Of a stretch of DNA of 64,000 nucleotides, positions 1-13,800 are shown piece after piece. The stretch is taken from the NCBI RefSeq assembly GCF_001723175.1, contig NC_064650.1:5456001-5520000 (forward strand), in the 5' to 3' direction. A program made the translations under genes and the position numbers. Below the pieces are notes generated by a model. It saw only the letters and a program-made list of their open reading frames with translations, was not told the DNA's origin and made no database searches. Position 1 is the first letter of the stretch. The number at the start of each line of letters is the position of its first letter. Source of the stretch: Penicillium oxalicum. Taxonomy: Eukaryota > Ascomycota > Eurotiomycetes > Eurotiales > Aspergillaceae.

Positions 1-616
1 CGTCTTCCCCGCGCTCTTCATTGGCGTGATCTTCCAAGATGGGGAGCGGATTGCCAACGATGGCTTCTTCCAGGGATACAACTGGACAGTGTGGGCCACA
101 ATCGTGGTCCAGGCACTGGGAGGGGTTCTCTCCACCTTCGTTGTTGGGCAGATTTATCGTGACCCTCGAAGCTTGACTACGACTACGAGCATCGTGCTCA
201 GCATCGTCGGAAGCGTCTGGCTTTTCGAGTTTGAGCTAACAGCCAGCGTATGTCCACTTTGAGCTTTGACTAGGATTTTTCAAGGTGCTGATTTTGTGAT
301 TTTCTAGTTCTTCGTGGGCGCAGCAGCCGTCTTGGTGGCCACACATTATTACGGCAACCCGATTTACAACTCGGCCTCGACGAAGGTCGGTGGAATGCGT
401 CCACCGCCTATTCGAGTTGACAGCTACGAAAAGGACGCTGGCAATGCGAATGACTCTGTTGATGGGCCTCCGGACGAAATTTCCATCAAGTTGCCAACCA
501 GCCCTTTCTTGTCCGATGGGTTCACGTCATCTCGCCCGACATCGCCTGGGCCGGGCCACGTACGAGTGGGCGCTAGTCGCAACACAAGTGGCGCCAGCTA
601 CTTTGACAAGAAGTAG
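1..616 (+). CDS. Nucleotide-sugar transporter (SLC35A/UDP-galactose or UDP-GlcNAc type), 3' end
   Basis: This is the C-terminal part of a Golgi/ER membrane carrier that exchanges a UDP-sugar for UMP; the 5' part lies outside the window. Exons are <1-247 and 308-616, with a 60-base intron (GTATGT..TAG, phase 0). Reading from base 2, the first exon gives membrane segments around a DGERIANDGFFQGYNW loop, which is typical of the SLC35A family, and then a segment ending in FEFELTA. The second exon completes the last membrane helix (FFVGAAAVLVATHYYG). It ends in a hydrophilic tail of about 80 residues rich in Ser and Pro, which is probably cytosolic. Which sugar is carried cannot be told from this fragment. 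The stop is at 614-616, and the next gene starts 258 bases downstream on the same strand. Confidence 0.85.
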
Positions 617-874
617 GGCTGATTACATTCCTCTTCACATATTGTGGGATGATGTGCGAAATGGTATCCTCTGTGGAGCGCTTATGGAGACATGATTTCA
701 AATGACTTGATAGATGCGAGACTGTCTCCTACGTTTGTTGCCCGACTGATTGCTCCCGGGGCTTTATGGGATCTTGATTTATGAGGGTGTGTTTTCTATA
801 GCGAAGGGAAAGTTATCGAGACTCTCGATCTTGTATAAATAGGAACGAAGCAATGAAATCTCAGGACACATGCA

Positions 875-3800
875 ATGGCATCTCACGAAATTGTCACGTT
901 ACTGATGCGGGAGTTGTCATCCACGTGCCACCCTAGAACCCTATCATCATATTCCACCTCATCTGATCGCTCAGTATCCCGTCTCAATTTACTGAAAGAT
1001 CCCCGACGTCTAATTTCCTCTGTCGTGATGAAGCGCCATCATCTAGGCCGTTTCGATGACTTTCGCTCTTCACCTAAACGACGTCGAGTCCATGATCCAT
1101 GTGCTGCCCCCAAGCAGCCTGGAATCAGGCCAGGCTTCATCGACGAGAAACTGATCGAGGGCTCACATTTGCCCGGACGAGTGACCTCGAACAACACGAG
1201 ACCACTTGCCTCATCTATTCCAATCCTCGCACAGGCCCGCGTGGATGTCAGTGACTATGAGCAGACTGACACGGTGCTAGATTCATTCGGTACGTTTTCA
1301 ACCACTCATGGTCCCCGCCAACTCGCTGACTTGCCCGGAGACCTCGAGTTATTAGCACAGCACAAGGATAGCAGATTATATCGATTTCCAAGCTCAACAA
1401 ATTACCCTGATGCATCTAGAGATAGCGCAACACCCGTTCTCTCGACACGACAGGATCTGCCTGCTCAAAGATCATGCTTTTTCGATCCTCCATGCCAGAG
1501 TAGAGTGCTAATGGCAGAGGAAATTCCTCAGAGTTCAGTCCGCTATCGAGACGAGGCCAGTGTGAATTTCTCTCGCACAATTGCTTTGAAAAATCATCAA
1601 AGCGAGCATGCAGCTTTGTTCTCTGTGCCAGGCTCCCCGAGCCCGTTGACGGCTAACCGTCCGCAAGAGAACATCTACCCTTGGCAAAGCAAGAGACATT
1701 TTGGGTCGCACAATGTGGCCGACAACAGTTGTTCTGCCGTGGACTTGTCAAATCCCCAGCTAGTGGGCCGCTCAAACCCTGTCACGCATGCCCCAGGTTA
1801 TGCGAGATCCGAGAATGCACCTTTTGCACACATTCCCTTGTCTGTTCGAGGGATTGTTCTCGTGCCGGTGGCCGACCTACCCGAGAGATATCGCACATTA
1901 TTCTCTTTTCCACTCTTCAACGCTATTCAATCAAAGTGCTTTCATCAGGTATACAACACCAATGACAATATTGTACTTGCTGCTCCTACAGGGAGCGGCA
2001 AGACGGTAGTCATGGAGCTTGCAATCTGTAGGCTCTTGGGTGTTCTCAAAGATGAGAGGTTCAAGGTCGTTTATCAAGCACCGACCAAATCCCTGTGCTC
2101 CGAGAGGTTCCGAGACTGGCAAAACAAGTTTGCAAGGCTGAACCTGAAATGTGCTGAATTGACCGGTGATACTGATCACTCACAATTGCGCAGCGTGCAA
2201 AGCAGTCAGATCATAATCACAACACCCGAGAAATGGGATAGTATGACTCGCAAGTGGAAAGATCATATGCGGTTGATGCAGCTCGTCAAATTGTTCCTTA
2301 TTGATGAGGTTCACATTCTCAAGGAGACCCGAGGAGCTACGCTTGAAGCTGTTGTCTCCCGCATGAAAAACATCGGTTCGAACGTACGATTTGTGGCGTT
2401 GAGCGCAACTGTCCCCAATTCGGAAGACATTGCGACTTGGCTAGGCAAAGACGCAACCAACCAACATGTGCCTGCGCACAGAGAGCATTTTGGAGAGGAC
2501 TTTCGACCAGTGAAGTTGCAAAAATTCGTTTACGGATATCATTCAACAGGCAACGACTTTGTGCTTGACAAAATCTGCGGGACCAAGTTTGTTCGCACTG
2601 TGATGTATGATGTTTTGAGGATCATGACTGATCTTATTTGAGCAGACTCCCTGAGGTGATCGGAAAACATTCATGCCAAAAGCCCATCATGATTTTCTGT
2701 TGCACAAGAAACTCATCTGCAGGGACAGCCAAAGAGCTCGCGAAGCTATGGACCTCGACCAACCCCCCAGCCCGCCTGTGGAAAGGCCCCGGCAAGCACA
2801 TCGAAGTCATTAATGACGATCTCAAAAGTAAGTGCGGTCTGCAATCGTGTGCTAGTGGTGGTAACTAACAAAAGCCAGCCACCATTTCTGCAGGAGTGGC
2901 GTTTCACCATGCCGGCTTAGGCGCTGCTGACAGACGTGCGGTTGAGAAGGGCTTCCTCGAAGGACAGATCAATGTCATTTGCTGCACCTCAACTCTCGCC
3001 GTAGGAGTCAACCTACCTTGCCAATTGGTGATTATCAAGAATACAGTAGGTTGGCAAGATGGCGGATGCAAAGAGTATTCCGATCTTGAGATGATGCAAA
3101 TGCTTGGCCGTGCGGGACGACCACAATTTGACGATACGGCGACTGCCGTCATTCTCACGCGTAAAGATCGAGTTGTCCACTATGAGCGCTTGATCTCCGG
3201 CACTGAAAGTCTTGAGAGCTGTCTTCATCTCAACCTTATCGAGCATTTGAATGCAGAGATTGGCCTGGGATGTGTGTCGGATGTCCCATCTGCAATCAAA
3301 TGGCTCGCAAGCACCTTCCTTTTCGTACGGCTCCGGAGGAACCCCGGTCACTATAAGCTTCAAGAGGGAGCTAGCCAAGATGACGAAGATAGCCTTCTCA
3401 GACAAATTTGTGAAAAAGACTTTCGGCTCCTGCGAGAGTGTGAACTCATCGAGATTGATAGGGTGCAAACAACGCCCTTCGGGGACGCGATGGCTCGGTA
3501 CTACATTCGGTTCCAGACGATGAAGAAGATGTTATCTTTGGGGCCGAAAGTGGGGGTTTCTGAAATAGTGAGTATTGATCGAGCTGCATGCTTTTGTGCA
3601 TGTAAGCTAACATCAGCAGATGGATATCATTTGCCAAGCTGAAGAATTCCATGAATGCCGACTCAAAGTCACTGAGAAGGCACTCTACCGGGAAATAAAC
3701 AAGGATCCCGGCATAAGATTTCCAATCAAAGCCGACGTCACATTGGCATGGCACAAAATCAAACTCCTCTTGCAATCAGAGCTCGGTGCAATCGAGTTTC

Positions 3801-6154
3801 CAACGAGTGATTACCTGCAAAAAAAAAAGTTCACTTTTCAACAAGAAAAAAACCTCGTATTCGGCCACGTCAACCGGCTTATTCGTTGTGTCATCGACTG
3901 CCTAATCGCTAAAAATGACTCCATAGCCGTACGTAATGCTCTTGAGCTGGGTAGAAGCTTCGGTGCAAAGGTCTGGGACCATTCTCCGCTTCAAATGAAG
4001 CAGATCGAACAGATTGGCATTGTAGCAGTTCGAAAACTGGCGGCCGCTGGGATCAAGGACATTGAGGAACTTGAGGCCACCGAGGCGTCTCGAATTGACA
4101 TGATTCTCAGCAAGAATCCTCCTTTCGGGTTCAAACTCTTGTCGAGGTTGAAAGAATTTCCAAAGCTAAGAGTCACAATGAGAGTCTTATCAAAGGTGAG
4201 GGAACTTGGAACCACTGCTGCATATCATTGTGCTAATCAAAAAGTTCTGCAGAACATGAAAAAAGGCGTTATGCAAGTGAGGTTCGAGATTGACGTTGCT
4301 TTTATGAATGATAAGATAGCTTTATACTATCAGCAAAAGCCAGTGTTTGTTTGCTGCCTGACAGGGACTTCAGATGGTCGCTTGGTCGATTTTCGACGCG
4401 TCAGGTCAGTGTGCCTTCGACAACCTTTCGCAAATATCGCGCTCACAGCAGACTTTCAGTGCTAGTAAGCTCCAAGACGGTATCAGCGTCAACCTCATGG
4501 CAGAAATCACATCTTCAGATCAGAGCATCTTTTGCAACATCATGTGCGACGATATCGGTCAGTTGAGTCCCTTTGCACTCTTGCTGTTTGGCACACTGAC
4601 ACCGAATAGCTGGAACCTCCCGGCAAGCTGAGATCAAAGTTGATCTCCCATCAAATTTTGTTTCGCAGTCCCAGGCTCACCATCCCTCTGATGTCTCAGA
4701 GGTTCGGGATTCGCATGATGATGATGCACCTGGTCATAGTCATGCGATGGCTCGAGTCCCTTCCATGTGTGAATCCACCTGGACTGTGACTGATGATGAT
4801 GGTGAGCGAGAGGTTGATTACCCACCCATAGTTGAGATTGCCAGACGTACTTCAAAGGCCACCTTTGATGCGCTTGACAATGTCAAATGGGTTCCGATTG
4901 ATCAACATTCAAGCCCACGAGAAAGAACACCGGACGCCCAGCAGACAGATATCCTGCGGCAATCAGCAGCTCCACAGGACTTTGCAACTACGCCGCCGCT
5001 CATCACGGAGCAGATGGCATTCATGTCAGGACGGAAACACACGGAGAAAACTGCAACCTCGCCAACTTCCCCAACTGCGCGGAAATTTTCAAATAACAAC
5101 GGCGCAGGTGTTGAAAACAGTGATGGCGAAGAAGCTGGACCGGTGCCAGTCCGCCTCGCAAATGGAAACTGGGCCTGCAATCACAATTGCAGGGATAAAT
5201 CAAAGTGAGAAAGCTCGCAATATCCAGGCCAAGGTCTTCGCTAATCTAGCCCGTAGTTGCAAGCATCCGTGTTGCCAGGTAGGGCTTACCAAGCCGCAAA
5301 AGCCAAGAAAGCGAGACAAGCCCAACCATCAAGCCGGCAAACCCAGTCAGTCCAGGCTGAGGATTTCGTTTGTTAATGAGACAATCTCCGTGGTCACTGG
5401 CAAGGACAAGGAGACAAGAGTGAAGGTGCAGCCTAGCTCGTCTGCAAAGGCAAAAGGCATTCTGAAAAAACGTGGACCAAAGCCTGGCCAGGGTAATCAA
5501 AGTGCCAAGCAAAGCGGGCTCTGTTCGAAAAGAGAGGCCGTCGAGAATGAAAAACGACGCCGGACGCAGAACAGCGAGTTTGATGATGATGACCTGGATG
5601 ACTTGCCATCTCTGACAGATGTAATGATGACCTCTGGACCTCACGGTCAAGCTACCGTGTCGAACGACATGGTCGAAGATTGTCAAAACAACTGGAAGCC
5701 TTACCCAGCAAGTCATTCGGTAGCAAAGTCAGACGACCTGGAGCGGTCTCCCCTCTTCTCATCTCGGCGAGAAATGTCTTTGCTGTTGAACGAGTTCACT
5801 CCTGAGGCGGAGAATAGCTTTGTCTCCCTACCTCCTGCTGTGAGGAGCCCGCCGACTGAGACAGCCATGTCGGCCTCAGGCGACAACACCCATCTCGAGA
5901 ACAGTGAGATGAGTAGCACATACGAGGTCAGCGCGGCAGACAATGCTGGGGCATGGCAAGAGGGCACGAACTCACAATACTTGCTGCCACCCCTGGGAAG
6001 AGAGCCAAGTCTCACATACCTTCACCCGTTGGGCACCCTCGAGCCTCCAGTGCCTTCACCAACTAGACAATCCCTTGCCAACAGCTCTCCTGAATGGGTT
6101 GATATGGCTCGATTACTGTTGGAGGAGTTGAAGAGGGACACTCCTCGCCAGTGA
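875..6154 (+). CDS. hfm1: Meiotic ATP-dependent DNA helicase Hfm1/Mer3
   Basis: Superfamily 2 helicase of the Ski2-like Mer3/HFM1 family, which unwinds recombination intermediates to promote meiotic crossovers. Seven exons: 875-2586, 2646-2827, 2879-3567, 3620-4404, 4460-4557, 4610-5204 and 5257-6154, giving 1652 residues in one frame. Visible motifs are Walker A APTGSGKT at 370-377, DEVH at 477-480, motif III SATVPNSED, and then motif V/VI (AVGVNLP, MLGRAGRPQFDD). A Sec63-like region follows. Near residues 1345-1360 lies a cysteine-rich knuckle (CNHNC, then CKHPCC), which fungal Hfm1 proteins carry. The first 340 residues and the last 290 are poorly conserved, probably disordered, and hold acidic and basic patches. 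The start is the first ATG of the long open frame; a start further in is possible. Splice sites were chosen because they restore family-typical text, for example TISAGVAFHHAG across the 51-base intron 2. Confidence 0.92.
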
Positions 6155-8311
<2,157 letters not shown>

Positions 8312-9355
8312 ACAGCTCTCAAGTGGATGCTGTTGGGCTTCACCGATTGTGGTCTCCGGTATAAAAGGCTTCCGCATTGTGTCTTGCACCAACGACGAAG
8401 GATGGAATATGACGAAAGTTGGGGCGCATGGGGGTCTAAATCATTGAGGGTGTGGATGAGAACAAGAAGAAGGCCATGTCAATTGCAATTTGGAACCTGG
8501 AATTACGCTTTTCCTGCCCTTGATGGCGAGACCACACTTTGCAACAAGGTTCCCAGGGCCCGATGAACTGAAGCGTGCGCAGGATCGGCCTGGCCTCGAC
8601 CCAACCTTATGCACTTGGCATTGACTGAGAACACGTACAATTCTGCAATTGTTGATCAGTCTCCGTTCGAATCATCAGAGGTCACCCCCACGAGGATTGC
8701 TGCCTCCAATTTCATGGATGTAGAATTCTGCTCGCTTCTAGCGAGCCCGGTATTGCGATCGCTGAGTCTGTTGACCATGGATGGCTCACGTTCGCCACTT
8801 CGGACAGACGCTCCATGGAACCTGGCCACTAGATTAACTGCCTTCTCGATCACGTTGGCTTACAAGCTGTCCACCGCAATCGAAAATGGATTCAAATTCG
8901 AATCACCTTCCGTGCTGCATTCCTTGAATATCGGCAGATGTAGCTTCACCAAGTGCCTGGTGTTTTTTGAACCTTGTGGGCTTGCCTTGCCCTACGGCCG
9001 TTTGAGAGACGCTCGAACCCTCGTAAACAATGAAAACACCCTTCAAAATAAATCTGGGAGCACAACTGGGAGCACGATGGCTGTCATTTACCCTTTGATG
9101 TGGTGGCGTCCCTCATACCGCCCTCAGTGACCGTCCAAACACAACTGCCTCGGCTCGGTCGAAGCTTTTTTTTAGCTCCTTTTCTTTACTCCTTCGTTCC
9201 AGCATCGTCGACCCACCAACGCCTAGACACAATCCACGTCGTGTGTCTTCAGACACGTGGGTCTCAGCTAACGACCTTCCTTCCATTCTTGTCTTTGACA
9301 TACGCCTCCTATACATTCCACACAATTCTTCCCCCAGAACCGACCATATCTCAGT
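8312..9355. other. Intergenic region
   Basis: About 1 kb between the phosphatase and dynactin subunit genes. One 173-codon ATG-started frame (8609-9130) is open, but its product resembles nothing I know and has no domain-like character. I treat it as chance. The right end is pyrimidine-rich (9170-9340), as expected for a fungal promoter/5' UTR. Confidence 0.5.
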
Positions 9356-10180
9356 ATGGCGACTCTCAAACCTCCGTCGGCCCAACACCGGTCCTCTTCA
9401 TCCTCACACGCCTCGACCAGTCCTCCCAAAGCTCCCCTCAAAGTTGATCCTTCGGCCACGATCGCAGACACCGCAGTCTTTCAGGGAACACACCCTGTCA
9501 CAATCGGCGCAGGCACCATCGTGCACCCTCGTGCCAAATTCTACTCCTTCGAAGGTCCCATCTCCATCGGCGACGGATGCATCATCAGTGAAAAAGCAGT
9601 CATCGGCGCTGCGCCGGGTTCTCTATCATCACCCTCCTCTTCTAAACCTTCGCCGCTCTCGTCAACAAGACCGTCCCCTTCTTCCTCGTCCCTGGACCTC
9701 ACATCCCCTTCTCCAATCTCGCCATCACAATTACAACCCCCACAAGCAAAACCCCACGATGCCAATACCTCCTGGACCCGAATCTCATACTTTGTCACCA
9801 TCGGTCCGCACTCCAACGTCCTGCCTGGCGCAAACATCCACTCCGCAGCGACCATCGAGTCCCTCGTGACAATCAACCGTCATGCCGACATTGGCGCCCA
9901 TTCCAAAATCTGCTCCGGCTGCCAGGTCCCCATGCATGGATCCATCCCCGAATGGACGGTCGTTTGGGGAACCGGTGTGGGACAGCGGCGGAAACGCGCG
10001 CGTACGGCGAGGGATCCGGTGCCCGCAGTAGTCGTCGCGGCCCAAGTTGCGCAAACTCCCGTGCCGGCACCGGCGCCGGAAGGGAAGATCATTGAAGATG
10101 CAAGATTGATGGTGCTTCAGAAGGAGAGAGAGGTATTGGGGAGATTGATTGTGCCTGTTGGGGCTTCGAAGAGGAAGTGA
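9356..10180 (+). CDS. Dynactin subunit 6 (p27-like, left-handed beta helix)
   Basis: Single-exon gene for a 274-residue protein of the dynactin pointed-end complex, which links dynein to cargo and nuclei. Residues from about 30 show hexapeptide-type repeats of a left-handed parallel beta helix (DPSATIADTAVFQG, VTIGAGTIVHPRAKF, ISIGDGCIISEKAVIGA). The helix is interrupted by a Ser/Pro-rich insert around residues 85-130. It then resumes (YFVTIGPHSNVLPGANIHSAATIESLVTI... pattern) and closes with a C-terminal helix rich in Glu, Arg and Leu. The fold is shared with gamma-carbonic anhydrases and acyltransferases, but no metal-site histidine triad is evident, which favours the structural dynactin subunit. 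The ATG at 9356 follows a pyrimidine-rich leader. The gene converges with the mlp1 gene, leaving 630 bases between stops. Confidence 0.85.
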   Translation: MATLKPPSAQHRSSSSSHASTSPPKAPLKVDPSATIADTAVFQGTHPVTIGAGTIVHPRAKFYSFEGPISIGDGCIISEKAVIGAAPGSLSSPSSSKPSPLSSTRPSPSSSSLDLTSPSPISPSQLQPPQAKPHDANTSWTRISYFVTIGPHSNVLPGANIHSAATIESLVTINRHADIGAHSKICSGCQVPMHGSIPEWTVVWGTGVGQRRKRARTARDPVPAVVVAAQVAQTPVPAPAPEGKIIEDARLMVLQKEREVLGRLIVPVGASKRK

Positions 10181-10809
10181 AGAGAGGCGAGGTACTGTGG
10201 AAGATTCTCTTCCATGATGATAGCGAATTTTTCGCCTTGATCTATAGCGTTGATGCATTTGTACACATGATACCCCTTTGACCTGTTCATTCTATTATTT
10301 TCAATACGCTATGATCTTCTATGAATTCTTTCCTTTTCTAAGTTTTTCTTCTCTGATAAAAATAAACCTAGCTGGAGTAGGGCTCTGGTGTCAGTTCTCT
10401 CGTCCACTTAGGTAGAGACCAGCGGATTTTCGCGCCTGAGCTTCATTGAGCCGATGTTGGTCTATCGTCTCAGCGTTTCCCAAGTTTATCCGTGGCAGTG
10501 ACTGCAGGTGGTTCCATAGGTTGTCGGCTCCAGAAAAGCGTAAATAAAAGGTTGTGTTGCCAGCCGAAGGAGATGGGCATATATGTATGCCCGTAACGCC
10601 CCTCCACAGATTTGTCTTTAAATACAAATAAATGAAGAAGACAGACAAGATACAACTAAATTCTTGAGGTGGAACTGGAGGCGTGACCATAACAAGTATA
10701 GTTATGAGAATACATAGAATCGAGGAAAAGCGAAACGTGCGTAGCGCCTGGTATGCGTCTACGCAAAGTAGAAGAAATACATGGATCGAAAACAAGAAAC
10801 AAATACACC
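10181..10809. other. Convergent 3' region
   Basis: Holds the 3' UTRs of the convergent dynactin subunit 6 (+) and mlp1 (-) genes. No further gene is seen; the short open frames lack any recognisable product. Confidence 0.6.
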
Positions 10810-13800
10810 TTATGATGATCCACCACCACGGGCTTGTCCTCCACCACCTCCTCCTCTCATGCGCTTCCCTGCGTTGGCACCCTCCTGGGTAGCGTCCGTT
10901 CCATCCTCGCGAGTCCTCTTGTTACCCTGCGGGATAAATTGACGCGCCTGCACATTCAGATTGCCACGATTGCCAGCGGGACTTGAGGGTCCCTGGTTTG
11001 CTCCCTGGCTGTTTGGTGCACCACCGGCATTGTGGGCTCCCCCACGGCCTTGACCTCCACGTCCACCGCGGCCACGTATGACACCTGACCCGCGTTGACC
11101 CTGGGCCTGTGGCTGGGATGATTGCTGCTGCTGCTGGGGCTGTTGTTGTTGTTGTTGTTGCTGCTGCTGCTCACCCTGCTGCGCTTGTGCATGACCAAAT
11201 GGATTCTGTTGACCACCGCCACGGCCTCCACGACCTCCCCGCGCAACGGGGAGACCCGACTGCAAGGCTCGCAGCATGCCTGGAGCGGTACCAGAAGGAG
11301 GTTTAGATGGCAGGGAAGATGGTTGTGGCTGCTGGGGTTGTTGTGAACCAGGCTGCGCCTGGCCGAAGGGGTTCGGGGTGGCCGAAGCTTGGGCACCGCC
11401 ATGGGCCTGAGTCTGAGCCTGCTGTGCTGTTGGCACGGGGGTCGGGGCTTGAGTTGTAACAGCCTCAGTAACCGGGGCAGCTGGCTGTTGTTGATTGGAT
11501 GCAGTCGGGCCAGACGCAGTGGGTTTAGACACTGTAGGGTTCGCATCGGCACCAGCGGTAGCAGGAGCGGCCGCAGTAGAAGTTCCAGTAGTAGTAGCAG
11601 CAGCAGGTGCAGGTGCAGGCGCGCTTGCTGGAGGCTTAGGGGCAGGGGCCAGCGGCCGAGCTGTCTTTGCTACCTCCCAGACTTCGACAACAGGCTTTTG
11701 GGGAGTTTGCTCTGCAGCTTTGGAAACGACCTCGACCTTGGCCAAGGATGTCTTCATGCGAGTTTCGAGCATGCTGATCCGGGCGGCCGTTTTCTTGTCG
11801 GAAAGCTGAACAGCAGCCTTGACCTTCTCAGCGGTTTCTTCTTCCTGCGCCTTTTTCAACGCAGCAACGGCCTCTTCATGAAGTTTAGTGGCCTTTTCAG
11901 CCTCCTCCTTCAGTCTGCTCTCTGCCTGAGCCACCTTGGTGCGAATGTTGTTCATGACAATGGTCCGAAGAGTTTCATTCTTTTGCAGTAACTCGCGAAC
12001 TTGTTGATCGGTAAGTTCAACAAGATCAGAAAGACTCTTCGCCGGCGTCGCCGGCGCCTGCGTTGCATCCACCGAAGGAGTGGTAGGGACGGCAGCCTCC
12101 ATCGATGAGAGTTTCTCAATTTCCTGGCGGTGGTTGGCCTTAATTTCGACCAGCTTGCTGTTGAAAGACTCTTTGAGCTTGTCGGCGCGCTCCTTAATCT
12201 TCGATTCAAGCTCTGCATCCTTAGTGGCGATGAGTGCATCCTTCTCAGCAAGTGCTGCCTCCAAGCTCTGGATCTTGGTCTCGAGTTCCTTAATCTTTTG
12301 CTCGTCTCCTGCGGACACAACAGTTGCGGTCGCCGTGGGGAATTGGGATGCCGGAGTCGAGTTGACAGGGACCCCTTCCTCTGGCGCTGACTGGGCTGGT
12401 TCGCCGGCAGGCACGGCATTTGCTTCGAGTGCAGAGACCTTGGCCTTGACCACCTCTAGCTCTGCTTTCGTCGCTGCGAGTTCAGCCTGCAATGTCTCCT
12501 TCTCTTGCTTGTGACCCAAAATTTTGTTGGACAAATCTCGAGAGCGGGCTTTGAACTGGTCAGTGAGCTTAGTACGAAGTTCAGTTGTGCGAGTTTCTGC
12601 TGCTTGCGCCGCGGCCTGGAGCTTTTCTTCCATCTCGGCCTTGAGTGCATCGCGCGACGTGATGGCTTCGTCGCGCTCTTTCTCCAATGTGGCCAACTTC
12701 TCATTCAAAGCTTCCATTTCCTGAGGATCCACACGATCATACTTCTGCAGAATATTTTGTACCCGCTTTTGATAGTGGTCCCGGTCAGCTTGTAGTAACT
12801 GCAATTCGCCGTCCTTGGCCTCGATGTTACCCTCCAGCTCGCGGATCTTGATTTCCAGGGGCTGAATTTGTTGTGTCAACTCATCAACGCGCGCCGACTT
12901 TTCAGCCAGTGCTGCTTCGGTTTCCTTGACCTGGTTACGCAGCGTGACACTGCTTTCGCGGAACAAGTTCAATTCGTTAAGAGTTTCCATAAGCTTGTTG
13001 TGATTCAGAGCGTTGTGATCACTGTCAGCAGCAGCGCGACGTTGCTGTTCGAGCTTGAGACGAGTTTCATCAAGTTGACTTTGCGTGTAATCGAGTTGTT
13101 GGCGCAGGCGTTTGCCCTCCTGCGTAGACAGGTGGTACTGCACCTCGACAATCTCTTTCTCGCGTCGAAGGTATTTGATGACCTCTTGAAGACCCTCCAA
13201 ATCAGGAGCCGCCTGATCACCTTCCTGCTCCTCGCTCCCAGATCCGCCTGCGCGGTCTCGCTGAAGGGCCGCAATTTGTCCAGAGATGCTCTCGAGCTGG
13301 CTATGAAGAACGGAATTTTGATGATTGACCTCCTCCCGGCGTTTCTGCAGCTCAGCAAGTTCACCTTCGTATCTGGCCTTTTGCTCTGCCCAGCTCTCCT
13401 CTTTCTGGACAAGATCCTTCTTGTGGGTCTCAGCCTGGATCCGTAACTTGGCCATGTCAAGCTTCAGTTGATTTGCTTCAGCTCGCACAGCCTGAACAGT
13501 CTTGGCGGCCTCGGCATGCTTGATAAGCTCAGTTTCGTAGCTCTTCTGCATGTTTTGTGAAATCTCGGCCTGGGCTTTAAGATCATCCTGATGACATTGC
13601 GCAGCAGCGATATACCTATCATTGTCCTCTTTGAGCCGGATGATCTGAGATTCCAATTGAGACTTTTGCTCCTCCAAATGGCGTGTCGTCTCGCCTTGCT
13701 CATCACGGAGCTTAGAAAGATCCGTGCTTGTGGAAGACAGTTCGGCAGAGATCTCTTCTATTCTCGTCTCTAGATCCCGAATCTTCTTGTCCTTCTCTTG

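Noticed and set aside
2874..2893. Alternative acceptor CTGCAG at 2893 for hfm1 intron 2
   Set aside because: It keeps frame but drops TISAG, which the AGCCAG acceptor at 2878 retains and which fits the family before VAFHHAG.
8609..9130. ATG-started open frame of 173 codons upstream of the dynactin subunit gene
   Set aside because: The product has no recognisable domain or family text and lies where 3' UTR and promoter are expected; I judge it chance.
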